A DNA stretch of 64,000 bases from an uncultured Alcaligenaceae bacterium (GCA_937952975.1 CALFXX010000022.1:118971-182970), one strand, 5' to 3'. Shown: positions 52,608 to 61,310, counted from the stretch's first letter. Made by a program: numbers and translations. The notes: a model not told the origin generated them from the letters alone.

Positions 52608-53591
52608 TCAGGTGCCTTGTATATCCGAGTCCTTGATAATTTTTTGCCACCTTGCATAGTCGGTGCGCATGATGTTTACCAATTGCTCTGGCGTGCGTGG
52701 CCATGGATCGAGCCCCGCTTTGAGCATTTTTTCTTGAATCGCAGGATCATTGACCACGGTCGCAGTGGCGCGACGCAGGTCGTTCAGGGCGCCTGTTGGG
52801 ATCCCCTTTTGCGCGAACAATGCGATCCACGAAGAGTAGTCATAATTTTTGATGCCCTGCTCAATCAGGGTCGGTACCTTCGGGTACTGCAGATGCCGCT
52901 CGGTGCCGCAGTAACCAATGAGACGAATACGCCGTTCGGCTAAAAAGGGCTTGGCTAAAGAAAGCGCCATAGGCATGACTTGCACTTCGTTTGAGGCCAC
53001 AGCAAGTGTTGCTTGGCTTGCCCCGCGGTAGGGGACATGAATCAATTTCACGCCTGCATAGGCGTTGAACATTTCGCCTGCTAGATGTTGAGGGCTCCCG
53101 ATGCCGCCAGAGGCGTAATGGATGCGGTCTGGCTCTTTGCGCGCTTGCTGCACGAGGTCTTCGATGCTGTCGATGGATGACTGGGTTGGGACTGCAAAAA
53201 AAGTTGGTATGTTCGCGATGCCAGCGATCGGGTCAAACTCAGTGAGTGTGTCGATTTTGATATTTTGAGGTTGCAGGTGTGGCAAGATGGTCAAAATGCT
53301 GTTGTTCAGGGCGGCGAGCGTTTGGCCATCAGGCTTCGCCCGTGCCAGGCGATCAAGGCCTACGATGCCGCCTGCGCCGGTGATATTTTCAACAACAAAG
53401 CTAACACCGAGTTGTGTAGAGAGGGCATTGGTGACATAGCGGACAGCAATGTCCGAGGCGCTGCCTGCCTGCAACGGTAGCCCAACGGTGACAGGATTAC
53501 CGAAGGCATGTTTTTGTGCCATGGCCAAACTAGGCCAAATGGCTGCACCACAGACTGCAGCACCGGCTTTGAGAAATGTTCTTTTAATCAT
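52608..53591 (-). CDS. Bug/TctC-family periplasmic binding protein
   Basis: A 327-residue receptor with a KR-type signal (MIKRTFLKAGAAVCGAAIWPSLAMA-Q). Ligand-domain blocks: VTVGLPLQAGSASDIAVRY, FVVENITGAGGIVGLDRLA, PDGQTLAALNNSILTILPH, HVPYRGASQATLAVASNEV and GIPTGALNDLRRATATVVND. It is most like the Bug at 48918. The stop overlaps the region just before the signal-less TRAP-like gene, so the two are coupled. Confidence 0.92.
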   Translation of the reverse strand: MIKRTFLKAGAAVCGAAIWPSLAMAQKHAFGNPVTVGLPLQAGSASDIAVRYVTNALSTQLGVSFVVENITGAGGIVGLDRLARAKPDGQTLAALNNSILTILPHLQPQNIKIDTLTEFDPIAGIANIPTFFAVPTQSSIDSIEDLVQQARKEPDRIHYASGGIGSPQHLAGEMFNAYAGVKLIHVPYRGASQATLAVASNEVQVMPMALSLAKPFLAERRIRLIGYCGTERHLQYPKVPTLIEQGIKNYDYSSWIALFAQKGIPTGALNDLRRATATVVNDPAIQEKMLKAGLDPWPRTPEQLVNIMRTDYARWQKIIKDSDIQGT

Positions 53592-53678
53592 GAGGTCTCA
53601 GGTTACCCACGTGAGGGTCAAAAGGTTTAACCTTGCTGTCTGAAATTTACTCCGTTTTTTTGGTTAAAAGGGTCGCAA

Positions 53679-54053
53679 ATGACTACAAATGCCTTGAATG
53701 TACTGGGCACTGAGCTAATGGCCTGTTCGTATGATCCGTTAACCGGTTACTACCGCGACGGTTGCTGCAACACTGACATGCAGGATTTGGGTAGTCATGT
53801 TGTATGCACCAAGGTCACACAAGAGTTTTTAGAGTTTTCGGCTAGTCGAGGTAATGACTTGTCGACGCCGCGCCCTGAATATCGCTTTGCTGGCCTGCAA
53901 GAGGGTGATCGCTGGTGCCTGTGCGCCTTGCGTTGGAAAGAAGCGTTGCATGCAGGAGTGGCGCCGTTCGTGATTCTTGAAAGCACTCACGCGAAAGCAC
54001 TTGAATTTGTCACACTTGAGCAGTTGCAAGAGTACGCGCTTGTTGCTGAGTGA
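53679..54053 (+). CDS. DUF2237 family protein
   Basis: A 124-residue cytoplasmic protein with six Cys. The N-terminal NVLGTELMACSYDPLTGYYRDGCCNT and central GRCW-like RWCLCALRWKEAL, followed by APFVILESTHAKALEFV, match DUF2237. The fold is small and metal binding by the paired Cys is possible but unproven. It lies next to a light-response regulator gene and converges on it; DUF2237 is often seen in photolyase neighbourhoods. Confidence 0.88.
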   Translation: MTTNALNVLGTELMACSYDPLTGYYRDGCCNTDMQDLGSHVVCTKVTQEFLEFSASRGNDLSTPRPEYRFAGLQEGDRWCLCALRWKEALHAGVAPFVILESTHAKALEFVTLEQLQEYALVAE

Positions 54054-54070
54054 CTACACGCTGATCGATG

Positions 54071-55048
54071 TCAGAGCGTGATGCCCTCGTGTGCTGCGAT
54101 GAGTTCGAGTGCGTGCTCGAACAATGCGCGTGCCTGGCCCGATACTTCGGCTAAGTGTTCATGTAGCCGTTGATCCGCTGAATTTTTGTTGGTGCACTCT
54201 TGGCTGTACTGCTCAAAGCTTGAAAGCTGCGCAAGTAGTTCAGCCACGTGACGTGGGCATTCGCACAAGACTGCGGTTGAAATGTTTGCCACCCGAGCGA
54301 GCGTTTCATCAGAGTACTTTTTGGGTGTGGCTTTGCGGCCTGTCAGAGGTGGGGCGGCTTGGCGTAACGCCTGTTCGAGGCTGGCCGTACGGATCCACTC
54401 ACTCAGCTCTGCGTCGGAGATCGAGTCTTTGCGTACCGTCATGCCGGCGTTGCTGAGCGTCTGCAGATTGTTGCTAGCGCTATACACATACAACAGTAGG
54501 GTGTGTGATGCACGGGTGGTACGCACAAGGTCAAGTAGCTCTGACACGGTGCTTTCTTGAACGGTGTTGATGCGGATTAAAAGCAAATCGGCCGAAGCGT
54601 GCTCCGCAGCCGCGCGCGCGGTTTCAAGGTCAGAAAATACCTCGACGCGCTCACTTTGTTCGACAAACAGTCCGAGCTTGTGGCGCGCCTCTACGAGACG
54701 CTGTGCCAGGCCGGCGCCCACCACCCTCGCACGCAGCAACGGCGCTTGCGAAGCCGCTTGTTGCAACGTTGAGACCGACAACCCTTGTTGTTGCAACAAA
54801 CGCAGCTGTGTGGTGTCAAGCACGGCAATGCTACTGACGCTGTGCCCTTGTGCGCTCAATTGTTTAAGCAGGGTTGCTCGCAAAACATCTTCTTGCCCGT
54901 AGAGGCGGTGCTGCCCAGCGGTTTTGGTGGGTGTAAACGCTTGATAACGGGTCTCCCAGATCCGTAAGGTCGTGACTGGCACGTTTGCCAGTTTAGAAAC
55001 AGCGCCAATACGGTAGAGCGGGGCAGTGTTGTGAGAGGTCATTTGCAT
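54071..55048 (-). CDS. MerR-family regulator, LitR/CarH-like with degenerate B12 site
   Basis: A 325-residue regulator. Residues 10-80 form a MerR winged helix: YRIGAVSKLANVPVTTLRIWETRY, then TAGQHRLYGQEDVLRATLLKQLSAQGHSVS. Residues about 105-205 look like a B12-type Rossmann domain with His123 in ARHKLG; the Asp or Glu normally two residues before the His in the D/E-x-H-x-x-G cobalamin motif is Ala, so cobalamin binding is uncertain. A helical C-terminus of about 90 residues follows. No Shine-Dalgarno precedes the ATG; TATAAT ends seven bases upstream (55061 to 55056), suggesting a leaderless message. Confidence 0.82.
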   Translation of the reverse strand: MQMTSHNTAPLYRIGAVSKLANVPVTTLRIWETRYQAFTPTKTAGQHRLYGQEDVLRATLLKQLSAQGHSVSSIAVLDTTQLRLLQQQGLSVSTLQQAASQAPLLRARVVGAGLAQRLVEARHKLGLFVEQSERVEVFSDLETARAAAEHASADLLLIRINTVQESTVSELLDLVRTTRASHTLLLYVYSASNNLQTLSNAGMTVRKDSISDAELSEWIRTASLEQALRQAAPPLTGRKATPKKYSDETLARVANISTAVLCECPRHVAELLAQLSSFEQYSQECTNKNSADQRLHEHLAEVSGQARALFEHALELIAAHEGITL

Positions 55049-55059
55049 AAGGAAAATTA

Positions 55060-55081
55060 TATTTGTGTAGTATTTGCGTAG
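55060..55081 (-). promoter_or_regulatory. Two 11-bp direct repeats in the regulator promoter, CarH-like operator
   Basis: On the minus strand CTACGCAAATA is followed immediately by CTACACAAATA. An 11-base step with the pattern n-T-n-n-(A/G)-C-A is the operator design known for CarH/LitR regulators. The second copy reaches into the TATAAT at 55061-55056, so binding would block the regulator promoter (autorepression). Confidence 0.6.
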
Positions 55082-55200
55082 ATTATATTGGGTTTATTTA
55101 TTAATTGTTCGTAATAAACTACTCATTTATTAGTTTTATTGTAAAAAAATCTAATAAATATGTTAATTTTCTACTCAGTTAAACACATTGAGGTTTCACC

Positions 55201-55614
55201 ATGTTGTCGAACAGAGCTCTAAGTGCCTTAAACGCCACTGTTTTTATCGCAGCAAAAGGGCGTCAACATCCACCCACAACCCGCGAACTGTCTGCTGCCT
55301 TAGGCCTCTCTGTCTCATCGCTGCACGGCATGCTCAAAATGCTGGATGATCATGGCATCGTGCGTTCATTCAGGGGTGCCGAAAAGCGTTACGAGATCAA
55401 AGCAGATCCCGCCACCATCACGGCTTGGGATGTTGTGCAGATATTTGAAGATCCGCATCCACCTGTTGCACAAAATGCCAAAGACAAAGAGACCACGACT
55501 TACGAATATGAAAATACGTATTGCGAGTTGTTAAAAGACTTTTTGGCCTCTGAAAGAATATGTGATCAAGTCAGCAGTATCGGCTCAGGTGCCGGGTCAA
55601 TGTCGTGGACCTAA
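55201..55614 (+). CDS. Rrf2-like winged-helix regulator
   Basis: A 137-residue small DNA-binding protein. LSNRALSALNATVFIAAKGRQHPPTTRELSAALGLSVSSLHGMLKMLDDHGIVRSFRG is an Rrf2-type winged helix. The C-terminal part has only one or two Cys and lacks the typical three-Cys iron-sulfur cluster region, so a different signal is likely. GAGG precedes the ATG. It lies 152 bases from the LitR-like gene in the opposite direction, across an AT-rich region, and overlaps the next gene by ten bases. Confidence 0.8.
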   Translation: MLSNRALSALNATVFIAAKGRQHPPTTRELSAALGLSVSSLHGMLKMLDDHGIVRSFRGAEKRYEIKADPATITAWDVVQIFEDPHPPVAQNAKDKETTTYEYENTYCELLKDFLASERICDQVSSIGSGAGSMSWT

Positions 55615-55910
55615 CCGCACACCTGACTGAGGCAGACCGGTCGCGTTTGATCGAAATGGCGTGGGAAGATCGAACGCCCTTTGAGATGATTCGCTTGGAA
55701 TACGGTTTGACCGAGGCTTCGGTCATTGACTTTATGCGCAGCAATATGAAAAAGAGTTCGTTCAAGATGTGGCGCAAAAGAATGAAGGGGCGCCTGACCA
55801 AACATAAAGCTTTACGAAATTGTTCAGTAATCAAAGGTAACCCCGAGAGCGATATCGATTCGAACACGCGGGGCGCAGTGATACAACCACATAACCACAT
55901 AACGGCATGA
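55605..55910 (+). CDS. TIGR03643/DUF2805 family small protein
   Basis: A 101-residue protein starting with GTG inside the end of the previous gene. LTEADRSRLIEMAWEDRTPFEMIRLEYGLTEASVIDFMRSNMKKSSFKMWRKRMKGR is the conserved core of TIGR03643, a helical, basic, DNA-binding-like unit (helix-turn-helix-like). The function is unknown; the family is regularly found beside cryptochrome or photolyase genes. The last 35 residues are poorly conserved. Confidence 0.85.
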   Translation: MDLTAHLTEADRSRLIEMAWEDRTPFEMIRLEYGLTEASVIDFMRSNMKKSSFKMWRKRMKGRLTKHKALRNCSVIKGNPESDIDSNTRGAVIQPHNHITA

Positions 55911-55923
55911 CTTAGGTGATGAT

Positions 55924-56136
55924 ATGAGTGAAGATCTTAGATGTTGTGGTTCGGGTACGTGCATCATCAACCTAGAGGGGCTTTGTTGGTGTGGCCAGCA
56001 GTGGGACGGTCAGCAGATGCGTCACCAACCGATCGACTCGCCCTTAAAATCGACAAAGTACGCAGAGGATGCAGGCGTCAACGCGTCAAGCGCCTCGAGC
56101 AAACCGTCCACAGATTCGTCCACAGGGGTGCAGTGA
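55924..56136 (+). CDS. Cys-rich miniprotein
   Basis: A 70-residue protein whose first 30 residues hold five Cys in a CCGSGTC...CWCGQQW layout, suggesting a small metal-binding knuckle. The rest (about residue 34 on) is polar and low in complexity, and it runs antisense to the last 115 bases of the SDR gene. Its position 13 bases behind the TIGR03643 gene argues for a real gene. The exact role is unknown. Confidence 0.6.
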   Translation: MSEDLRCCGSGTCIINLEGLCWCGQQWDGQQMRHQPIDSPLKSTKYAEDAGVNASSASSKPSTDSSTGVQ

Positions 56137-56717
56137 TCGGGCGTTGCAAAAGGCTGTGATAAAGGCGATGCCACCGTGCCCGGTTGCAGCGCGGCCAAAA
56201 CAGCGTGTGCGTTTTTACGCGCAAATTCTATTGCTGCAGTTTGCAGAAACATATTGAGCGCAGCTTTCGAAGCGCGATAACCGTACCAACCACCCTTTGA
56301 ATTGTCGCTAATGCTCCCGACGCGTGCCGACAATTTGCCATAGATCACCCGTTCTTTTGCCAGTAGCGGTAAAAAATATTTGAGCAGTAAGGCAGGGCCG
56401 ATGGCATTGACTTGAAAGCTGCGCAACAAGCGCGTTGCGTCTAAAGCCCCTAAGTGTTTTTCGGGGCCTTTGCCATCAATAGTTAGGGCACCCGTGGCAT
56501 CGATGATCAACTGAAAGGGCCCTTGCAGGGCGCATTGGGTTGCCGCGGCAGCGATACTTGCTTCGTCTTCAAGAGCAAACCCAGGGATGTTGCTTCGTGA
56601 CACTTCAACAACCAGTGCGCAGTGAGGGTCTTGGCGCAGCGCAGCGACAAAGCCAGCGCCAATCGTTCCGGTCGAACCAATGACGATCGCGCGATAGTTC
56701 AACCCTAAAGATTGCAT
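56022..56717 (-). CDS. Short-chain dehydrogenase (C-factor-like)
   Basis: A 231-residue SDR. The N-terminal IVIGSTGTIGAGFV is a dinucleotide fold of the GxxGxxG kind, and YGYRASKAALNM supplies the catalytic Tyr and Lys (Y-x3-K). The LSARVGSISDNSKGGWYGYRASKAAL stretch is characteristic of the C-factor/CsgA-like branch often found in photolyase neighbourhoods. The ATG at 56717 is preferred over a TTG at 56738. Its 3-prime end overlaps the Cys-rich miniprotein gene on the other strand. Confidence 0.85.
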   Translation of the reverse strand: MQSLGLNYRAIVIGSTGTIGAGFVAALRQDPHCALVVEVSRSNIPGFALEDEASIAAAATQCALQGPFQLIIDATGALTIDGKGPEKHLGALDATRLLRSFQVNAIGPALLLKYFLPLLAKERVIYGKLSARVGSISDNSKGGWYGYRASKAALNMFLQTAAIEFARKNAHAVLAALQPGTVASPLSQPFATPDHCTPVDESVDGLLEALDALTPASSAYFVDFKGESIGW

Positions 56718-56818
56718 GACGCAAACAGCCCTTATCAATATGACAACTAGCAGGTTACAAGAATTAAACGCTGCTCGCGCGAAAGCCCTTAGAGTGGCTG
56801 TAAGCAGGCATCTAGGCC

Positions 56819-57811
56819 TTACTCAGCTTTGATGTCGGCTCGTTTGATCAAGGCGCTGTACATCGCGAGCTCACGTTGAATGAGCTCTGCAAAGGCAATT
56901 GAAGAGCCGCCAACCAGGTCATTACCGCCTTTGGTTTGCAGTGCCTCAATCACCTCGGGATCTTGTATCGCTTGAACACTCACAGCATTGAGCCGCTCGA
57001 TAATTGTTGGGTTGGTGCCAGCCGGGGCCAGTAAGCCAACAAATTGTGTGATGTCAAAATCTTTGAAACCCACTTCTTGCATGGTGGGGACGTCAGGAAG
57101 CGAGCGTGCGCGCTTTGGACCGGATACGGCAAAGGCCCGTAAGCGTTTCTCTTGAATTAAGGGCGAAGCGGTTAAAACCGTGTCAAAGGTAAACGCTAGT
57201 TGCCCACCGAGCAAGTCCACTAAGGCAGGTGCACTGCCCTTATAGGGCACATGATTAAAGGCTGCGCCACTGAGCATCGAAAACATTTCGCCGGCAAGGT
57301 GGCCCCCACCGCCAACACCCGTTGAGCCAAAGCTGAGCTTGCCTGGCTGTGCCTTGCCCTGCAGTACAGCGTCATTGAGTGTGTTGATCGACGAGGCTGC
57401 CGAGACCACCAATACGTATTGAAATGACAAGATCTGGCTAATCGGTTGCAAGTCTTTAATTGGATCGTACGGCACCTTTGCGTAGAGCACGGGGTTGATC
57501 ACGATAGGCCCGCTGGCGGCCATGAGTAGGGTGTAGCCATCGGCAGGCGCTCGCACGACGGCGTCCGTACCAATCATGCCGTTCGCACCACTGCGATTTT
57601 CGACGACCACCGGGATACTCAGTAGCGCGCTCATCTTTTTAGCAATCACCCGCCCAGTGATGTCGGCATTGCCCCCTGCCGGGTAGGGCACCACCATTTT
57701 GATCAGGCGACTTGGGTAGTCTTGAGTTTGTGCGTGGGCAGATCCCAGCCCGACCACCCCGAGCGTGTACGTTAGAAGCCAAAACAGGGGGCGAATGAAG
57801 GGCAGGTACAT
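56819..57811 (-). CDS. Bug/TctC-family periplasmic binding protein
   Basis: A 330-residue receptor with signal peptide (MYLPFIRPLFWLLTYTLGVVGLGSAHA-Q). Family blocks: YPSRLIKMVVPYPAGGNADITGR with the typical ligand loop, VVVENRSGANGMIGTDAVV, ADGYTLLMAASGPIVINP and HVPYKGSAPALVDLLGGQL. The most canonical pocket of the six Bugs here. It is divergent from the exported paralogue at 57907, with about 95 bases between. Confidence 0.93.
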   Translation of the reverse strand: MYLPFIRPLFWLLTYTLGVVGLGSAHAQTQDYPSRLIKMVVPYPAGGNADITGRVIAKKMSALLSIPVVVENRSGANGMIGTDAVVRAPADGYTLLMAASGPIVINPVLYAKVPYDPIKDLQPISQILSFQYVLVVSAASSINTLNDAVLQGKAQPGKLSFGSTGVGGGGHLAGEMFSMLSGAAFNHVPYKGSAPALVDLLGGQLAFTFDTVLTASPLIQEKRLRAFAVSGPKRARSLPDVPTMQEVGFKDFDITQFVGLLAPAGTNPTIIERLNAVSVQAIQDPEVIEALQTKGGNDLVGGSSIAFAELIQRELAMYSALIKRADIKAE

Positions 57812-57906
57812 GGCGGTTATGTCGAGATGATGTGAGTTGGATTAAACTTCATCGCCAATTTAGCCCAATATTGCAGCAGTCTTCCTCATTTAGCCAAAGA
57901 AAAACT

Positions 57907-59118
57907 ATGCGTTTATTTCAAATATTCACCCGTTTACTGATTGTTGCGGGATGCTTGTTTGTCGGACTATCCCAAGCGCAGACCGCTGAGCCGGTGACTA
58001 GCCCAGCCGCGACAGTGCAGGCTCCTGAGCCGCCTCGTAGCCCAGCCTCTGCAACGGTTGCGCCCGCCAGCGTACCGCGAAGCCCAGCGGCGGCGCCCAC
58101 TGCGCTCAAAGACCCAACGGCTGCGATTAAGACTGCTGCGATTTTATTAGCGGGTCAACAGCCCGTAACCGGTTTGCCACCGGCGATTGCCGAAAGCCCG
58201 CGCTGGGCCGCTTTTGCGAAAGAGGTGACCGCAAACTGGACGCGTTATAACCAAAAAATTGCTGAGCCTATGTCGCAGTGGGCCTTGGCCGAGCTGTCGG
58301 GAATATCCAACACGGTGTTTTACCCCTTTTCTGGCCCAGATTTTGTGACCGTACATCAGTTGTTCCCAACAGCGCAACGCTATGTGATGATGGCCATGCA
58401 AAATGCCGAGCGGCCGCTTGATTTAGCCAATATTGCCCCTGATTTGCTCGAGCCTAGCCTTGGAGTGCTGACGTCAGCCTGGCAGCACTTTGGCGAAAAT
58501 GGCTTTTACGTGACCGAATACCTAGAAAAATATTTGTATTCGACCCGAGCCAATATCGGCGCGAGCACCTTCATTGTTAGTTTTTTAAGTTTGCAGGGCT
58601 TTGAAATTGAGCGTGTTGTCCCCATTCAGGTTGCGGCCGACGGGACACTACAAGAAATGTCGCCAGACACGCCACGCTGGCGCTCGGTGCGGATACAGGC
58701 GAGCAAGCAAGGCAAACCCATCATCATTGATTATCTGAAAATTGACCTTTCAAACGCAGGTCTTCAAGCTACGCCAGAAAATCTCATGCTGATCAACACC
58801 CTGACCACAAATCCAGTGTTGTTCAAGGCAGCTTCACATCTGCCACAAAACGTTGGTTTTAATGTGATCGCCAATCAAGTGCTCGCGCAGTCGCCCTTGA
58901 TCGTGCAAGATGAAACGGGCCTGAGTTACTCGACGCTGATCCGGGCTCACCAAGTTGCACTGTTTGGCAAATTCGTCGTCGCGCATCACGCCTTCACAAG
59001 TTATCACACTGACCTTGCAAAAGCCTTTGCCCAACGGAGTGACATCAAGCCCTTAAATTTTAGATTTGGGTATTTTAAAGATGGTAACTATGCACTCATG
59101 GTGGCCGTGCGCAAGTAG
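57907..59118 (+). CDS. Exported protein of unknown function, paralogue of the 3556 gene
   Basis: A 403-residue protein with signal peptide (MRLFQIFTRLLIVAGCLFVGLSQAQ). A Pro/Ala-rich linker of about 40 residues (PEPPRSPASATVAPASVPRSP) follows, absent in the other copy. The rest shares the blocks PFSGPDFVTVHQLFP, YVMMAMQNA, SVRIQASKQGKPIIIDYL, NPVLFKAASHL, VQDETGLSYSTL and KPLNFRFGY with the 3556 product in the same order. Family and role are unknown. The ATG at 57907 is chosen for its signal peptide; a longer frame starts at 57832. Confidence 0.8.
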   Translation: MRLFQIFTRLLIVAGCLFVGLSQAQTAEPVTSPAATVQAPEPPRSPASATVAPASVPRSPAAAPTALKDPTAAIKTAAILLAGQQPVTGLPPAIAESPRWAAFAKEVTANWTRYNQKIAEPMSQWALAELSGISNTVFYPFSGPDFVTVHQLFPTAQRYVMMAMQNAERPLDLANIAPDLLEPSLGVLTSAWQHFGENGFYVTEYLEKYLYSTRANIGASTFIVSFLSLQGFEIERVVPIQVAADGTLQEMSPDTPRWRSVRIQASKQGKPIIIDYLKIDLSNAGLQATPENLMLINTLTTNPVLFKAASHLPQNVGFNVIANQVLAQSPLIVQDETGLSYSTLIRAHQVALFGKFVVAHHAFTSYHTDLAKAFAQRSDIKPLNFRFGYFKDGNYALMVAVRK

Positions 59119-59245
59119 TTCTTAGCGGGGGGTGGGTGCGCAGCTTAAGTGCATTCTTTGACGAGGTTTGCTCTAGTCTCATTGTAAAGTTATCGGATCA
59201 ATCAATTGCAAGTATGCTAACGCTTTAACGTCGCGCGAGAATAAT

Positions 59246-60844
59246 ATGAAACGTCGTGATTTTTTGCGTGCAAGTGCAGCGCCTTTGCTTACCGCTCTGC
59301 CAAGCGCGGTGTTTGCCCAGTCGCCGCCGGCCTCAGCAACATCGGCATGGGATGCCGGTCACGTCAGGCACCTTTTGCCGACGGCAAATCACTCAGAATT
59401 TCTGCTGAAAGTTTCTTTTGTATCGCCTCTGAGTGCGCCGCCCAGACTCATGGTAAACGGCGTGGCAGTTGAAGGTCGCATGACCGATACGCAAGGCGAG
59501 TTCTGGCAGTTTCGTGCAACCGGCTTAGCGGCTGGGCAGACCTATCAGTTATCTCTGAAGGCCCCCGACGGTAAACCCTTGTGTCAGCCTTGGGACCTGG
59601 CAACCTTCCCAGAGCCCACCAGTACACCCGATCACTTGCGCTTGTTGTTGTTTACCTGTGCGGGCGGGCACGAGGCGATGAAATTTTTGCCTGCGACAAC
59701 CAGACATCGTTTGCTTAAGCGTGCCTTGTCGTTTAAGCCGCATGCGGCGGTGGCAAACGGCGACCATGTGTACTGGGATTTACGTTCGCCCCTCACTGCA
59801 AAAAATTCGGGTGCGTCAGAGCTGGCTCAATCGTTGATTGGCGGAACCTTCGAGCGCTCGAGTGCCGTGTTTGGAACCAATAACGAACAGTTGCTTAAAA
59901 AGGCGGCTGACCCGCAAATTGCACCTGTCTACGGTACCGAGTTTCGTTCTACCCCGACATTCTTCATTCAAGACGATCACGACTATTGGGACAACGACGA
60001 CGCTTTCGATACGGTCATTACGTTTCCGCCCGATTTTTTTATGCGACAGATGGCCCGTGTGACTCAATCGATGTACTACCCCGAGTTCTTGCCTGATGTG
60101 ACGCGTCCTACAGGCTTGCCAGGCGCAGCGGTGTTGGGGCGTGCGGATTCGGTTGCTGAAAGTTTTGGCACCCTACGTTATGGTCGCTTGGCAGAGATGT
60201 TGTTGTATTCGGTTCGCCCAACGATGACGCTCGCTGGGCCCAGTGCGGTCTTTGTTGAAGATACCGTTGAGGGTTGGCTCAAGCAGCGCATGGCCGAGTC
60301 TGATGCGGCCCATGTGATCAACGCTCCGTCAAATCCGCATGGTTGGACGGCGGGCAAATGGGGTGAGTGGTACCCCGACGTGTTGAACAAAGAGGGCAAG
60401 CTCACCCTAGAGGTTAAAAAGCCCTATTGGCAAGACGGTTGGCTTAAACAGCACGATCGTTTGCTTGAGGCCATGTCTGCCATGAAAGGCAAAATTCCCT
60501 TGTCTGTGAGCGGCGATCTGCACGCAATTGCATTGGGTAGCATTGCACGCACAGGGACGGTCGATCTTTCAAAAAACCCAGTCATCTCGGTCGTCACGGG
60601 ACCAATCGGTACGCGTCCCTCGGGTTGGCCCTCTGGTATTCGTAAAATCGGTGCGCAGCCATCGTTACACCTGAGTATGACTGAGGCGATTGCCCCAATC
60701 GAGCAGCATGGCTTTACGATTGCAGACTTTACTCGTGACAAAATAATTTTGAAGTTTTTTAAATGGGATTTGAATGCCCAATCCGTCGAGGCAATTGATA
60801 CCCTCGAGCCCTTTCACACCGCAGAGTTAAGGAGACCCGCATGA
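59246..60844 (+). CDS. PhoD-like metallophosphatase
   Basis: A 532-residue exported phosphatase-like protein. It begins MKRRDFLRASAAPLL, a twin-arginine signal with cleavage near VFA-Q. An N-terminal fibronectin-like part (about residues 30-120) precedes the PhoD domain: NGDHVYWD near residue 171, QDDHDYWDND near residue 243 and SVSGDLHAIALG near residue 421 are the metal-binding blocks. PhoD-type enzymes cleave phosphodiesters in the periplasm with Ca and Fe. Overlaps DUF3237 by four bases, so the two are co-translated. Confidence 0.87.
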   Translation: MKRRDFLRASAAPLLTALPSAVFAQSPPASATSAWDAGHVRHLLPTANHSEFLLKVSFVSPLSAPPRLMVNGVAVEGRMTDTQGEFWQFRATGLAAGQTYQLSLKAPDGKPLCQPWDLATFPEPTSTPDHLRLLLFTCAGGHEAMKFLPATTRHRLLKRALSFKPHAAVANGDHVYWDLRSPLTAKNSGASELAQSLIGGTFERSSAVFGTNNEQLLKKAADPQIAPVYGTEFRSTPTFFIQDDHDYWDNDDAFDTVITFPPDFFMRQMARVTQSMYYPEFLPDVTRPTGLPGAAVLGRADSVAESFGTLRYGRLAEMLLYSVRPTMTLAGPSAVFVEDTVEGWLKQRMAESDAAHVINAPSNPHGWTAGKWGEWYPDVLNKEGKLTLEVKKPYWQDGWLKQHDRLLEAMSAMKGKIPLSVSGDLHAIALGSIARTGTVDLSKNPVISVVTGPIGTRPSGWPSGIRKIGAQPSLHLSMTEAIAPIEQHGFTIADFTRDKIILKFFKWDLNAQSVEAIDTLEPFHTAELRRPA

Positions 60845-61296
60845 TTCAGACGCGCCATATTTTTCAAATTGTTCTGACAGTCCCAAATATTGTCGACCTC
60901 GGTCAGACCCCTGTGGGCGGTCGCAAGATTGCCAATGTCACAGGCGGCACGTTCGAGGGTAATCGCATTCGCGGCACGGTCAAGGCTGCCCCGGGCGGCG
61001 ACTGGTTGCTGATGCGCCCAGATGACGTTTTAACCTTAGACGTACGCCTGATCCTTGAAACCGATGATAACCAGCTGATTTACATGAGCTATCGCGGCTT
61101 GCGTCACGGCCCCAAAGACGTGATGGCGCGCCTGAACAAGGGTGAAAAGGTTGATCCCTCTGAGTACTACTTTCGCACCACGCCGGTGCTTGAAACGAGC
61201 TCAGAAAAGTATAGTTGGCTCAATAAAATCATTTGCGTGGCAACCGGTCGCCGCGAGGCAGCTGGGCCAATTTATGATGTCTACGAGGTGCTGTAA
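60841..61296 (+). CDS. DUF3237 family protein
   Basis: A 151-residue protein of the DUF3237 family: GQTPVGGRKIANVTGGTFEGNRIRGTVKAAPGGDWLLMRPDDVLTLDVRLILETDD and ISMSYRGLRHGP-like IYMSYRGLRHGP are its blocks, followed by EYYFRTTPVLETSSEKYSWLNKI. The fold is a beta barrel; biochemical function unknown, with no signal peptide. It starts within the last codons of the PhoD-like gene (ATGA), so they form one operon. Confidence 0.9.
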   Translation: MIQTRHIFQIVLTVPNIVDLGQTPVGGRKIANVTGGTFEGNRIRGTVKAAPGGDWLLMRPDDVLTLDVRLILETDDNQLIYMSYRGLRHGPKDVMARLNKGEKVDPSEYYFRTTPVLETSSEKYSWLNKIICVATGRREAAGPIYDVYEVL

Positions 61297-61310
61297 CCGT
61301 TCCTCAGTCG

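Noticed and set aside
55112..55177. TAATAAA/TTTATTA inverted repeat at 55112-55132 and a CTACTCA repeat at 55119 and 55171
   Set aside because: AT-rich stretches often give such matches by chance; too short to name an operator.
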